Source: Microbulbifer variabilis (lineage in GTDB: Bacteria > Pseudomonadota > Gammaproteobacteria > Pseudomonadales > Cellvibrionaceae). From it: a stretch of DNA of 64,000 nt. The notes under the pieces are model-generated. The model was not told the DNA's origin, ran no database searches, and worked only from the letters and a program-made list of their open reading frames with translations. The stretch lies in assembly GCF_020524905.1 (NCBI RefSeq), contig NZ_JAIVKI010000011.1:90646-154645 (forward strand), read 5' to 3'. How positions within the stretch are numbered: position 1 is the stretch's first letter; each line of letters begins with the position of its first letter. Positions 1 to 9,151 of this stretch are shown in pieces. A program made the position numbers and the translations under genes.

Positions 1-567
1 GAGGGCCGTGGCCATGGCATTCGATTGAATAGAGTTGAAAATAAAGCCGTAGCACATCAGCAAAAAGATGGAAAAACTTATTGAGAGCCATTTCCAGTTA
101 GGACCAAGGCCTTTATTGATGTAGTACGCAGGCCCCCCTCGAAAGGTTCCCGGCTGCTCCCCTTTCTCTTTGTAAACCTGTGCAAGCGTGTTTTCGACCA
201 TACTGGTAGCCATGCCGAGCCATGCCACCATCCACATCCAAAAAACCGACCCTGGCCCTCCAGCAGTAATGGCCACGGCAACGCCCGCCAAGCTGCCGGT
301 GCCAATTCGAGCGGCGGCACTGGTGGCAAATGCCTGGAAAGCGGAAATTGAGCCCGGATGATCTTTGTGGATACCGCGCACCATTACCATGGTCATATGG
401 CCAAAGTGACGGAATTGGATAAAACGGCTGCGGATAGAGAAGTAAAGGCCAATGGGCAGCAGCGCTATAATCAGGACACCGAGCCACCACTCCCCTTCAA
501 TCCCCCCCCACAAAAGCCGGTTGGCCCAATCAATCGCCCTGATTATTCGGTCCAACAACTCTTGCAT
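1..567 (-). CDS. Sodium:alanine (AGCS family) symporter, N-terminal part
   Basis: The minus strand is open from an ATG at 567 to the window edge, giving 189 residues of an inner-membrane protein whose C-terminus lies outside. The translation begins MQELLDRIIRAIDWANRLLW and continues with a hydrophobic segment, then the AGCS landmarks: FRHFGHM, ISAFQAFATSAAARIGTGSL, VAVAITAGGPGSVFWMW, MVENTLAQVYKEK and FRGGPAYYI. Family members import alanine, glycine or related amino acids together with sodium. Full AGCS proteins are about 450-500 residues, so roughly 40 percent is visible. The reading frame stays open through an eight-G run near residue 20, so there is no frameshift. It lies downstream of the BKACE gene on the same strand, about 320 bp away, and could be cotranscribed. 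The family is clear; the exact substrate is not. Confidence 0.9.
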   Translation of the reverse strand, partial: MQELLDRIIRAIDWANRLLWGGIEGEWWLGVLIIALLPIGLYFSIRSRFIQFRHFGHMTMVMVRGIHKDHPGSISAFQAFATSAAARIGTGSLAGVAVAITAGGPGSVFWMWMVAWLGMATSMVENTLAQVYKEKGEQPGTFRGGPAYYINKGLGPNWKWLSISFSIFLLMCYGFIFNSIQSNAMATAL

Positions 568-890
568 TCACTGCTCCCTACTACAGACTGTTTTTTATTG
601 ATCGGCCAACGACTGGAAAGGGCTTTTCCCACTAAAGACTAGCAGCCACTGCAGTGCTAACTGGTGGATAACCATGCAGGCCAAGTACAGACATCGAGGA
701 AAAGAAATGCCTTCTTTGCTGGCACCTGAGAAATCCAGTCAGGCTTACAAGGACCAAAGAAAAGAAAACACGGCGCTCAAAACTCACTTTGAGCCCTAGA
801 AAGCAGTGGAGAACCGGAAGGAAAACAATTCCCGAGGGATAATTAGGCGACACCGATAGCGCCGCTCTAATTTGTGTATGGAATAATGCG
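568..890. other. Intergenic region, no gene seen
   Basis: This 323 bp gap between the symporter and the BKACE gene holds no convincing coding frame. A minus-strand frame through it overlaps the end of the BKACE gene and has no recognisable protein content. I see no clear intrinsic terminator. It presumably carries the symporter promoter. Confidence 0.5.
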
Positions 891-1745
891 CTAGCAGAAG
901 ATTTCCCGCGCCCGCTCTGGAGAGACCACCTTGCGACCACACTCTTCAGCGACCACAGCCAAAGCCTCAATCAGCTGGCCATTGCCAGAGGCGCGCTCGC
1001 CACCGGGCAAATAGAAGGTGTCCTCCACCCCGGTGCGTAAATGGCCTCCCAATTCTGCGGTCTTGCGATGCACCGGCCAGATTTCCTCACGCCCAATCAC
1101 CGTGCTCTGCCACAAGCTGTCCGCATGCATGTATTTAGGCAGCAATGCCAACAACTCCGGGTCGGCAGGCATACCAGAGGCCACCCCCATCACCAGGTTA
1201 TAGTTGGGTTTATCCACCATACCCACATCGGCATACATACCTACAGAACGGACGATACCCACATCAAAGCACTCGAACTCAGGCCTGGTACCTGTTTCGC
1301 GGCAGACCTCGAGCAGCTCCTCTACTTTGTCCACCGGATTATCAAATACCATCGGCGGCCAGGCCCAACTGCCGTTGGATCGGGCTTTCAAGTAATTCAA
1401 ACTGCCAGCGTTACAGGCGGCGATTTCCGGCTTACCGGCACGCAAGCACTCAAGCGGGCCGCGCTGGTCCCGGCCAATAGTGCCCGTGGAGAAATTTAAA
1501 AGTACGCCGGGGCACTTATCACGGATGGCATCGGCTATCTCCAACGCCACTTGCGGGTCCCAGCTGGGTAGGTGCCCCTTGCCCGGCTCCTGAACCCGAA
1601 AGTGCACATGCATTACCGAAGCCCCGGCATCAAAGGCCTCGCGAGCCGAATTTGCCATTTCTTCCGGCGTTACCGGAACCGGATGTTGTTGCGGATTGGT
1701 GAGCACCCCGGTTAGGGCGCAGGTGATTACCACTTCATCGGACAT
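891..1745 (-). CDS. Beta-keto acid cleavage enzyme (BKACE, DUF849 family)
   Basis: This 284-residue protein belongs to the BKACE family, zinc enzymes that condense a beta-keto acid with acetyl-CoA and split it into acetoacetate and a new CoA ester; the founding member is the 3-keto-5-aminohexanoate cleavage enzyme of lysine fermentation. The metal-binding pair is visible in MHVHFR (His46, His48), after a typical TCALTG strand and the helix EEMANSAREAFDAGAS. Further family signatures are LNFSTGT, GSWAWPP, FECFDVG and GGHLRTGVED. Length is normal for the family. The ATG is preceded by an AGGAGA ribosome-binding site. With an amino-acid symporter downstream on the same strand, the pair may serve uptake and degradation of an amino acid or betaine. 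The natural substrate cannot be read from the sequence. Confidence 0.88.
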   Translation of the reverse strand: MSDEVVITCALTGVLTNPQQHPVPVTPEEMANSAREAFDAGASVMHVHFRVQEPGKGHLPSWDPQVALEIADAIRDKCPGVLLNFSTGTIGRDQRGPLECLRAGKPEIAACNAGSLNYLKARSNGSWAWPPMVFDNPVDKVEELLEVCRETGTRPEFECFDVGIVRSVGMYADVGMVDKPNYNLVMGVASGMPADPELLALLPKYMHADSLWQSTVIGREEIWPVHRKTAELGGHLRTGVEDTFYLPGGERASGNGQLIEALAVVAEECGRKVVSPERAREIFC

Positions 1746-2038
1746 CGCAGGCTCTCCTGAATTATCTTTATTTGGGCCGCTTTAGATTCGGCGCACTAAG
1801 CTTTGCCGAATTCCGCTGATTGCCATGCTCTCAGTACCTGCGCTTCAACCATGCGCGAAATACCCAGAGCCGCATCCATACTTTGGGTTTGTTGTGGGGT
1901 GGTATCAACCCCCAGCACCAAGCGCTTGCTTGGTTCCCGAGAGACTAACACAGGCCTCTACCTGTAAAAAGGCAACTTGTGTCGTCAAAACAGGCCCGGC
2001 AAAATGCGAAAAAATCTAATTAAGGAAACCGGTACCCG

Positions 2039-3985
2039 ATGAGTAATAACCCCAAGTCAATCTCCACCCCTTACGGCAGCTGGAAATCCGCGATCAACGC
2101 CGAACTATTAGTAGAAGGCAGCGTGCGCCTTGCGGAAGCCAGCCTGGTGGGTGGGCGTTATTACTGGCTAGAGTCGCGCCCCTCAGAAAAGGGGCGCAAT
2201 GTTCTGGTGCAATATTGTCCGCAAAATGGACGGCGCGACCTCACGCCCGCCCCACTGAGTATTCGCTCTAAGGCGCACGAATACGGCGGTGGTAGCTACC
2301 TGGTTCACGGCGATACCCTGTATTTTGTACTGGCGGAAGATCAGCGTATTTACCGTATGGAGATCAGCAGTAACTTGCCCGAAGCCATCACACCAGAAAA
2401 CGAATCCCGCTATGCAGACCTTCACCTCGATATAAAAAGAAATCGCCTCATTTGTATTGAAGAAGACGACAGTAGTCACGCTCAGGGACTAGAGGCACGG
2501 GCACGGATTATCGCCATCGACTTGCAGGCGCCTCTGGCTACAACGCCCACGGTATTGGTTGAGGGAGCAGACTTCTACTCAAACCCCACCCTGGATACCA
2601 GCGGGGATCAATTGGCTTTCTTACGCTGGCATCACCCCAACCTCCCCTGGGACGGCACCGAGCTGTGCCAGGCCAGTTTGAATGAACAGGGAGAGATCAC
2701 CGAGATTACGCAAGTGGCTGGCGGAGATAACGAATCCATCTTCCAGCCACAATGGTCCCCGCAGGGAGAGCTTTACTATGTCTCCGACCGCAACAACTGG
2801 TGGAATTTATATAAGCTGGGGCAAGATACACCTCTGTGGAAAAAGGATGCTGAATTTGCCACCCCGCAATGGGTGTTTGGCATGTCCACTTATGGTTTTA
2901 TCAGTGCCGAGGAAATTCTCTGTACCTACACCGAGAATGGTCTTTGGTACCTAGCCATCCTGAATACCCGTACTGGCGAACACCAGCTGATTGAGCAACC
3001 CTACTGCGATATCGAGAGCCTGCGCTGTGAAAGTGGCAAAGCGATAATGATTGCCGCCGCAAGTGACAGCTTCCCTGCAATCGTCTCTTTTAACCAAGCA
3101 AGGGAGGCGCTTGAGGTTATCGCCAGCAGTAACCACCGTGAACTGCCCGCCGAACTTTTCTCCCGTGCCCAAGCAATCACTTACGATGTCGATGGGCGGG
3201 TGGTACACGGCTTTTACTATCCACCGCAGAACCCAGACTTCAAGGCACCTGAGGGCGAAAAACCTCCGCTTATTGTTTTTAGCCACGGCGGTCCTACAGG
3301 TGCCACCTCTGCCGGTCTCAATTTAAAAGTACAGTATTGGACCAGCCGAGGCTTCGCCATTCTGGATGTGAATTATTCCGGCAGTACCGGTTATGGACGA
3401 GAATACCGCGATCGCCTTACCGATAAGTGGGGCATCTACGATGTGGAAGATGTTTGTGCCGGCGCCGACTACTTGGTCAATCAGGGCCTGGCAGATCCTA
3501 AGCGACTGCTGATAAAAGGTGGCAGCGCAGGCGGTTATACCGTATTAGCGGCGCTAACTTTTCACAACACTTTCAAAGCCGGAGCTAGCCATTATGGAAT
3601 CGGCGAATTGAGCAGCCTGGCTAAAGACACCCACAAGTTTGAATCCCGCTACTTGGACAAGCTGGTAGGCCCCTGGCCATCGGCTGAAGCAATTTATCAG
3701 CAGCGCTCTCCTATTCATCATGTAGAGCAGCTGAACTGCCCGGTGATTTTTTTCCAGGGCATGGAAGACAAGGTGGTACCACCAAACCAAGCGGAAACCA
3801 TGGTTAAAGCCCTTAAAGAGCGTAATATCCCGGTTGCCTATATCACCTTTGCCAACGAAGGACACGGCTTCCGCAGTGGAGACAGCATCAAAATGGCCCT
3901 GGAGGGAGAGCTGGAATTTTACAGTCGTATTTTCGGCTTCACCCTGGCAGAAACCGGCCCCGGTATTACCATTGAAAACCTGTAA
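2039..3985 (+). CDS. S9 family serine peptidase (prolyl oligopeptidase-like)
   Basis: This 648-residue protein has an N-terminal beta-propeller-like half (repeated blades such as LAFLRWHHPNLPWDG and LYYVSDRNNWWNLY) followed by an alpha/beta-hydrolase peptidase domain. The catalytic triad is complete: Ser496 in KGGSAGGY, Asp577 in GMEDKVVPP and His609 in NEGHGF. The oxyanion strand SHGGPTG is also present. There is no signal peptide, so it is probably cytoplasmic. The layout matches acylaminoacyl-peptidase or dipeptidyl-peptidase-like members of family S9, which release short peptides or acylated residues. The ATG follows an AAGGAA motif by about 11 bases. greB starts 38 bp after the stop and may be cotranscribed. 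The 290 bp upstream shows no convincing gene. Family assignment is firm; substrate preference is unknown. Confidence 0.9.
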   Translation: MSNNPKSISTPYGSWKSAINAELLVEGSVRLAEASLVGGRYYWLESRPSEKGRNVLVQYCPQNGRRDLTPAPLSIRSKAHEYGGGSYLVHGDTLYFVLAEDQRIYRMEISSNLPEAITPENESRYADLHLDIKRNRLICIEEDDSSHAQGLEARARIIAIDLQAPLATTPTVLVEGADFYSNPTLDTSGDQLAFLRWHHPNLPWDGTELCQASLNEQGEITEITQVAGGDNESIFQPQWSPQGELYYVSDRNNWWNLYKLGQDTPLWKKDAEFATPQWVFGMSTYGFISAEEILCTYTENGLWYLAILNTRTGEHQLIEQPYCDIESLRCESGKAIMIAAASDSFPAIVSFNQAREALEVIASSNHRELPAELFSRAQAITYDVDGRVVHGFYYPPQNPDFKAPEGEKPPLIVFSHGGPTGATSAGLNLKVQYWTSRGFAILDVNYSGSTGYGREYRDRLTDKWGIYDVEDVCAGADYLVNQGLADPKRLLIKGGSAGGYTVLAALTFHNTFKAGASHYGIGELSSLAKDTHKFESRYLDKLVGPWPSAEAIYQQRSPIHHVEQLNCPVIFFQGMEDKVVPPNQAETMVKALKERNIPVAYITFANEGHGFRSGDSIKMALEGELEFYSRIFGFTLAETGPGITIENL

Positions 3986-4023
3986 TCAATCATCCCAGAC
4001 CTTGAGAGGAAGCCAATAACACC

Positions 4024-4524
4024 ATGGGAAGATGGAGACCGCCGCGCCCGCGCGGCTCCCGCTATATCACTGCGGAGGGCGCGCGACGTATGCGTGCCGA
4101 AGTAAAGTTCCTTTGGGAGGAAGAGCGCCCCAGAGTCACCCAGGCGGTCAGTGACGCCGCCAAGCTGGGCGATCGCTCGGAAAATGCTGACTATATCTAC
4201 GGCAAGAAACGCCTGCGGGAAATAGACAGCCGTGTGCGGTTTTTAACCAAGCGCTTGGAAGAAATCACCATAGTTGACCAGGTGCCCGAAGATCGCGAAA
4301 AAGTCTTCTTCGGTGCCTGGGTCACGTTGGAAGATGAAGAGGGGGTAGTCGTAAGCTATAGAATCGTTGGGCCAGATGAGTTCGACGTAAAGGCCGGCCT
4401 GATTTCCATGGACTCCCCTGTGGCTCGTTCACTGCTAGGGCGCAGACTCGATGATGAGGTGGATATCCGTCAAGGCGAAAAATGGTGTACCTACTACATC
4501 ATCGAAATTCGTTATGAAGAGTAG
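4024..4524 (+). CDS. greB: Transcription elongation factor GreB
   Basis: This 166-residue protein is a full-length GreB. It has an N-terminal coiled coil with the acidic tip LGDRSENADY (Asp50 and Glu53), which reaches through the secondary channel of RNA polymerase to stimulate cleavage of backtracked transcripts, and a C-terminal FKBP-like domain with YRIVGPDE and SPVARSLLG. GreB rather than GreA is indicated by the longer basic start (RWRPPRPRGSRYIT) and by KKRLREIDSRVRFL. A GAGGAA ribosome-binding site precedes the ATG. This is the only intact copy in the window: a start-less near-full copy lies at about 6.1 kb and a short 3' fragment at about 18.9 kb. A perfect hairpin follows the stop. 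Confidence 0.95.
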   Translation: MGRWRPPRPRGSRYITAEGARRMRAEVKFLWEEERPRVTQAVSDAAKLGDRSENADYIYGKKRLREIDSRVRFLTKRLEEITIVDQVPEDREKVFFGAWVTLEDEEGVVVSYRIVGPDEFDVKAGLISMDSPVARSLLGRRLDDEVDIRQGEKWCTYYIIEIRYEE

Positions 4525-4545
4525 AGAGTCGAGATGACAGTAGTT

Positions 4546-4570
4546 AGAGCTAGCAAGCTTTGCTAGCTCT
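4546..4570. terminator. Perfect hairpin after greB
   Basis: AGAGCTAGCAA and TTGCTAGCTCT form a perfect 11 bp stem around a 3-base loop, starting 21 bp after the greB stop. The following bases are TATTAAG, so the U-tract is weak. The stem is symmetrical and could end transcription from greB, or act from the other side for the converging minus-strand gene. Activity is inferred. Confidence 0.5.
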
Positions 4571-4655
4571 TATTAAGCTTCCGGTTTTCTATAATACAAT
4601 TCTTTGTTTTTTATCCAACAATACTATAATCCCGCCTGCAACCATAACTTGGCCA

Positions 4656-5735
4656 CTAAGGTAGGGTATGTGGCGAAAACCGTTTTAATAATTCATGTTT
4701 TTTATCGCCCAATGTTTTTCTTTGCTGCGCAAGATTTCGATCTCTGCGAATCGGCTGTATAAATTTTCCGGTCTTGATGACATCATCGATTAGATTTGCG
4801 CGATATTGCCTTTCAAAATACTCTCGATAAAATTTTGGCATCCAATACTGCCCTTCACCTTCGTATTCCTGTTTTAGCAGTGTTTCAATTTTCTTTTTCT
4901 CAAGACTTTCCCAATCAAAAGGCTGTAAATTTTCTGCCTGTACTATTCTCGCATATAGGTATACCACCCAGGCATACTGGTGATACCTGGCTGAATCAGC
5001 TGTACCCCAGGGGACTGGATTCTCGTAGAGATCCAAGTAATCAGTAATTTTAATGCCCCGTTCAGCCATATGGTACGCTTGTATTTGTACTTCGGCATCC
5101 TCTCCTCCAGAAAAATGATTTTTTACAAAATCATTTAATACATCTCTCTCATCTTCCGTCTTCGTATCAAAGCCCAATGGCCGAATTTTACGCGACCTTA
5201 TCTGACCATAGTGGCGCAGTGCAATTTCATACATTGTCATCCGAGACGGCAGATGGAATCTCAATGTGTGCAATAAACCGAGCAATTGCTCTACCTTTTG
5301 TACATCGAGTTCCGAACGTCGACTTTCTAGGAATTCAAACGCACTGTATAAGATGTTGTTACAGATATTGATTTTTACAACTAGGTTTCCCCAGGCGCTT
5401 TCTGTATTTATCCACTGGTCAAGCTTCAATAAGTCTTCGCTGGCCGCCAACCACTGATCAAACGGCAACTGATAATAAGCAGGCTGTTGCTGTTGCAGAA
5501 AATGCAATAGATCTCGAGTCGTCTGTCTAAGGTCGGCATTATCTAAAAGGAGAAGATTATTTTCGATTGTCTTCTTTGAGTAAACAGCTGAGCTTTCATA
5601 AAAAGATATACTGGATTTCAGAGCATGTGTATGCTCTTCCAGCCCGTCTTTGAATGACCCGTAATCATCAGCCAGCGTCCATACGGGTAATAAGGCGGGC
5701 ACTACCAGAGACATTACCGTTAACAAAATTTTCAC
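4656..5735 (-). CDS. Hypothetical secreted protein
   Basis: This 359-residue protein starts with a signal peptide (a basic start, hydrophobic core LLTVMSLVVPALL, and a cleavage region around TLADD), so it is likely periplasmic or exported. The mature part is helical, charged and rich in aromatic residues, with no domain I recognise. The start is GTG, immediately after the TAA of the upstream reading frame, and a GGAGA ribosome-binding site sits 7 bases ahead, which supports translational coupling to the broken gene at 5736-6060. It converges on greB. Function unknown. Confidence 0.6.
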   Translation of the reverse strand: MKILLTVMSLVVPALLPVWTLADDYGSFKDGLEEHTHALKSSISFYESSAVYSKKTIENNLLLLDNADLRQTTRDLLHFLQQQQPAYYQLPFDQWLAASEDLLKLDQWINTESAWGNLVVKINICNNILYSAFEFLESRRSELDVQKVEQLLGLLHTLRFHLPSRMTMYEIALRHYGQIRSRKIRPLGFDTKTEDERDVLNDFVKNHFSGGEDAEVQIQAYHMAERGIKITDYLDLYENPVPWGTADSARYHQYAWVVYLYARIVQAENLQPFDWESLEKKKIETLLKQEYEGEGQYWMPKFYREYFERQYRANLIDDVIKTGKFIQPIRRDRNLAQQRKTLGDKKHELLKRFSPHTLP

Positions 5736-6060
5736 TTAGAAATCTCCTGTAGTTTCGAATTTATAACTAAAAATTACCTCAGTGACAAAAATTCCACCGG
5801 TGATCCTAGAAGCCTCATAACCCAATTGTATCCATGCCCCATCTGAATTTAAATCGAAAATAGATGTAATTTTGCCCATATTAAAGCCATAGAAATTAAA
5901 TACCTCACCTTGCGCCTCAATGGTCAACTCGTAATCCAAAAACCCACACACACTTTCTTCGCCCGCACATGCAATGTTGCCTAGAACCTAAGGCAGCGGT
6001 CAAATCTGCAGCAGTAAAACCGGTCACATAGAAGCTAAACACTACATCGATATCATTGTG
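5736..6060 (-). pseudogene. Frameshifted gene fragment next to the second greB copy
   Basis: Two minus-strand frames appear to belong to one former protein. The 5' part (about 6060 to 5985) reads NDIDVVFSFYVTGFTAADL; the 3' part, in another frame (about 5985 to 5736), reads CAGEESVCGFLDYELTIEAQ and continues to a TAA at 5736. Neither part has a plausible start with a ribosome-binding site, and the 5' end stops making sense at about 6070, where greB-like sequence begins on the other strand. I do not recognise the family. The 3' end is coupled to the downstream secreted-protein gene. It looks like a gene cut by the event that placed the greB copy here and later frameshifted. Confidence 0.45.
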
Positions 6061-6077
6061 AAACGAAGAGAACAGGA

Positions 6078-6554
6078 CCGTGCGGCTCCCGCTATATCAC
6101 TGCGGAGGGTGCGCGACGTAAGCACGCCGAAGTAAAGTTTCTTTGGGAGGAAGAGCGCCCCAGAGTCACCCAGGCGGTCAGTGATGCCGCCAAGCTGGGC
6201 GATCGCTCGGAAAATGCCGATTATATCTACGGCAAGAAACGCCTTCTGGAAATAGACAGCCGTGTGCGGTTTTTGACCAAGCGCTTGGAAGAAATCACCG
6301 TAGTTGACCAAGTGCCCGAAGACCGAGAAAAAGTCTTCTTCGGTGCCTGGGCCACGTTGGAAGATGAAGAGGGGGTCGTCGTAAGCTATAGAATCGTTGG
6401 GCCAGATGAGTTTGACGTAAAGGCCGGCCTGATCTCCATGGATTCTCCAGTAGCTCGTTCGCTGCTAGGGCGAAGACTCGACGATGAGATAGATATTCGT
6501 CTGGGAGAAAAGTGGCAGACTTATTTTATTACTGAAATCCGTTACGAGGAATGA
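6078..6554 (+). pseudogene. greB: Second greB copy, 5'-truncated
   Basis: From about 6078 to 6554 the plus strand repeats greB from codon 10 to the stop with an open frame, but the first nine codons and the ATG are missing. The frame upstream is open only back to 6039 and has no start codon. The internal Met of the intact gene (in ARRMRAE) is Lys here, so no early ATG remains; the first in-frame alternative is a GTG at 6264, which would drop most of the coiled coil. The acidic tip DRSENADY is kept. Most base differences from the intact gene are silent third-position changes, so this copy evolved as a working greB before losing its start, which suggests acquisition from a related genome rather than a recent local duplication. 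Confidence 0.8.
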
Positions 6555-7071
6555 GGGATAGTGGTAAAGCTACGTTGCCAATATAAGTGGCGTGCTATCC
6601 GGCAAAAATCTCTAGAGACTTTGGTTATTTGGTTATTTATCACTTTATCATGTCTTGATGTTGAATTAGAGCATCGCCTCCTCAATAGGTATTTGAGGTA
6701 ATTTGCCAAACTCCTTCATCCTCGGGAAGAAATGTTGTAGTGGCACTCTGTGGGCAATCAACAACTTGGAGGCTCGCCTAACCAGTGTCACCAGATGGCT
6801 CTGCGACCCTTAAACTGTAGCGTCTTCCCAGTTTTTAATTTTGGTATTTTCATCAATATCTGCAGAACCCTTATCAATGTCAATTCGGCCAAAAATTAAC
6901 CTAGCGCCCGCTTCAGAGCCTACACTTTTACAATAAATTTTTTTGTTTGGTAAGCCGGCCGGGCAATTAAGCCATCTGATCCAAGAATATATAGCAAGAG
7001 CTACTTCATAATTTAAATCGTATAATAACTACTGATTTTATTTACACTGCAATTCAGTGCGAAAAAAATAT
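6555..7071. other. Intergenic region, no gene seen
   Basis: These 517 bp between the second greB copy and the AraC regulator are AT-rich, with stops in all frames and no family-like peptide. Nothing was recognised. Confidence 0.5.
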
Positions 7072-7992
7072 TTAAACCCATGAAACACACTCTTTCCTTA
7101 CCAGAGAAGGTGAGATTCGATATTTTGACTTATATAATTGTGTAAAATACGACTGACTAGAAAAACCACTCTCCAACGCAATATCCACTAACCGTTTACT
7201 TGTAGTATGCAGTTGAACATCCGCGTATCGGAGGCGCCTTTCGTTAATCCATGATTTTGGAGAAGACCCCCTAAAAACAAGACTAAACATATTCTTAAAT
7301 GAAGTCAGGCTCATACCTATCTGCTTAGCATAATCGGCCAAAGACCAATTATTAGTAATATTTGTCTCCATGAATCTCCTAAAAGCTTCCTGCTCCGGAT
7401 TTACCTGATTAAGCAATTCATTAGCCAGCATCTTCCCATGATCACTGTTCAACTTGAGTAGCAATAACTCCTCTAACTTTAGAGCATTTAATCCGTCATT
7501 ATCCAACTGACCAAACAATCTAAATGAATCCAATGTTAGCTTTGTCAGTTCACAACTTGGGAAAATAAAAGGTGCTTTACCCCTAGGCAGAACTGATTTC
7601 ATCATATTAGGTGCCTGTTTTTTATGAAGCAAGGCATTATCGTATCTTTCATAGAATCTAGATAGCATTGCTGCACGAACACCAACACATATTACAACTG
7701 CATCCTGATTTTTGTGGATATTACCTAACCGAAAACTCTCATCTGAACTTGCCAACCAAACTTGCCCCATTTTCAATTCAAAGTTCGATTGGCGATTCGT
7801 AATATTAGCAGTTCCGGACACCATCATAACTAAATTAAAAAAAGGTGAAGATGTAAGAGCAATAGATTTACCACTTGGAATTGAGAATATCTTAAACTCA
7901 TATAAATCTCCACAATGCTGACACTCGACAACCTCTTCCCCATTGGTGATATCATCTTGCCACTTACAGGAGGGAATATTCATTTCTTTCAT
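7072..7992 (-). CDS. AraC family transcriptional regulator
   Basis: This 306-residue protein has a cupin-like N-terminal sensing half with cysteines near the start (CKWQDD, ECQHCGDLYEF) and a C-terminal AraC DNA-binding domain of about 100 residues. The two helix-turn-helix motifs are seen in WSLADYAKQIGMSLTSFKNMF and in LVDIALESGFSSQSYFTQLY, followed by the usual Lys-Tyr-Arg-Ile-Ser-Pro-Ser tail. The arrangement recalls the ExsA/VirF group, which activates type III secretion genes, but that is a loose impression. No ligand or target can be named. It stands alone, far from other plausible operons; the toxin-like genes lie 8-13 kb downstream on the same strand. AT-rich sequence fits the accessory character of the region. 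Confidence 0.85.
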   Translation of the reverse strand: MKEMNIPSCKWQDDITNGEEVVECQHCGDLYEFKIFSIPSGKSIALTSSPFFNLVMMVSGTANITNRQSNFELKMGQVWLASSDESFRLGNIHKNQDAVVICVGVRAAMLSRFYERYDNALLHKKQAPNMMKSVLPRGKAPFIFPSCELTKLTLDSFRLFGQLDNDGLNALKLEELLLLKLNSDHGKMLANELLNQVNPEQEAFRRFMETNITNNWSLADYAKQIGMSLTSFKNMFSLVFRGSSPKSWINERRLRYADVQLHTTSKRLVDIALESGFSSQSYFTQLYKSKYRISPSLVRKECVSWV

Positions 7993-8576
7993 TACCCCTT
8001 ATAGAGTCACTATCTAATGTTGGAAGACCGGAATTTATTAGCAACATCTTTAATATTATTTAATACTTCCCTCAAAACTTATAATTTCCATTAATAGGTA
8101 GCTGGATCAATCGACCAAAACTCTTTGTTTATTATTAATTTCTAAGATAGCTCCACCTACGGCCACGTGACACCTGAAAGGTGAACGCCATCTAAAATTA
8201 AAACCAGCTTGTTGGTATTTGGGGCAGACTTTATCAAAGGATGAGTGTTACATTTTTTATCTATCAACCACATAACAACAGAATATATTTTGAACAAAAT
8301 GCCTTTATTACGGTCAACTTAGAATACATATACTTAGGTTGAAACATAAGGCTATCCATTGCCCTACTATTGGCGCTCCTAACTTGGTCACCCTCTGTCA
8401 ACTCAGAGTAACGTTAGTAAAACCTATTCCCGTTTGAACCATCGTTTGAACCACCGTTGTAATTACCAGCTATCCTTACCCTTTCTTTATCACCTCGTCA
8501 GCTTGGTGATACTCCCGAGGGGCCTAGCCTACTGAGAGCGCTAGAAAACTGCCATTGAGTTGGTACTAAGGTCATA
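7993..8576. other. Intergenic region, no gene seen
   Basis: This AT-rich gap of 584 bp contains no credible frame. A short imperfect direct repeat (CGTTTGAACCA twice) lies near 8430-8455. The right end runs into an IS5 transposase remnant. Confidence 0.45.
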
Positions 8577-8861
8577 ATGGATAAAGCTTATGAAGGAGAT
8601 GATATATGGCCGTCGGTGCTGAATCTAAGCATAATTCCGGTGGTCCCTCCGAGAGTTAACCAGTTGAGACCGCGGGAGTATGATCGAAAAGCATACAAGA
8701 AGCGGAATGAGGTGAGGTGCTTATTTCGTCGACTAAAAGGATTCCGTAGAATTTCCGTCGCCTTGATAAATTGTATTTTTATATTCTTTCTTTGCTTTTC
8801 ACTTATTGCAGGCAGATTTATTAGAGTAGGCAGTAAAGGCGTGCAAAATATAAAGACGTAG
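8577..8861 (+). pseudogene. IS5-family transposase remnant
   Basis: A plus-strand frame encodes the C-terminal third of an IS5-type DDE transposase: DKAYEGDDI, IIPVVPPRVN, LRPREYDRKAYKKRNEV and LFRRLKGFRRI, where the Glu of RNEV is the expected third catalytic acid. The frame is closed by a TAA directly before the ATG, so the catalytic N-terminal part is gone. After FRRI the family pattern (ATRYDKL or similar) is lost and only a hydrophobic tail remains, so there is an internal deletion or frameshift. No terminal inverted repeats were found. It marks past transposition in this accessory region. Confidence 0.75.
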
Positions 8862-9151
8862 AAAAATGTCTTGGTGAAGCTTCTGAATACCTAGAACACT
8901 GGATATTATATGTGGGCAGTAATTCACCATCTTCCAGATCATAAGATAATAATATATCATTTATAATATCTATAATAATTCCCTTACACTAATCCCCTGG
9001 CACTAACTCTTTTACACTGATCACACTTAATATGAAACCTGGCCCGTTGAAGACAGGCCATATTTGATTTCAATATAAGATTTTGGCCTCACTAGAGATC
9101 AAGAAGCCAGTAAACTATCTAACCCTCGGAGTTCCAATAAATAAGCCTTTA

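Noticed and set aside
1041..1499. Plus-strand open frame of about 150 codons inside the BKACE gene
   Set aside because: It is antisense to a well-conserved gene, and its length follows from codon use on the other strand.
1825..2019. 64-codon frame upstream of the S9 peptidase
   Set aside because: No ribosome-binding site or recognisable content; it lies in the promoter region.
8430..8455. Short direct repeat CGTTTGAACCA as a CRISPR or attachment site
   Set aside because: Only two imperfect copies without regular spacers; not a CRISPR array and no integrase nearby.
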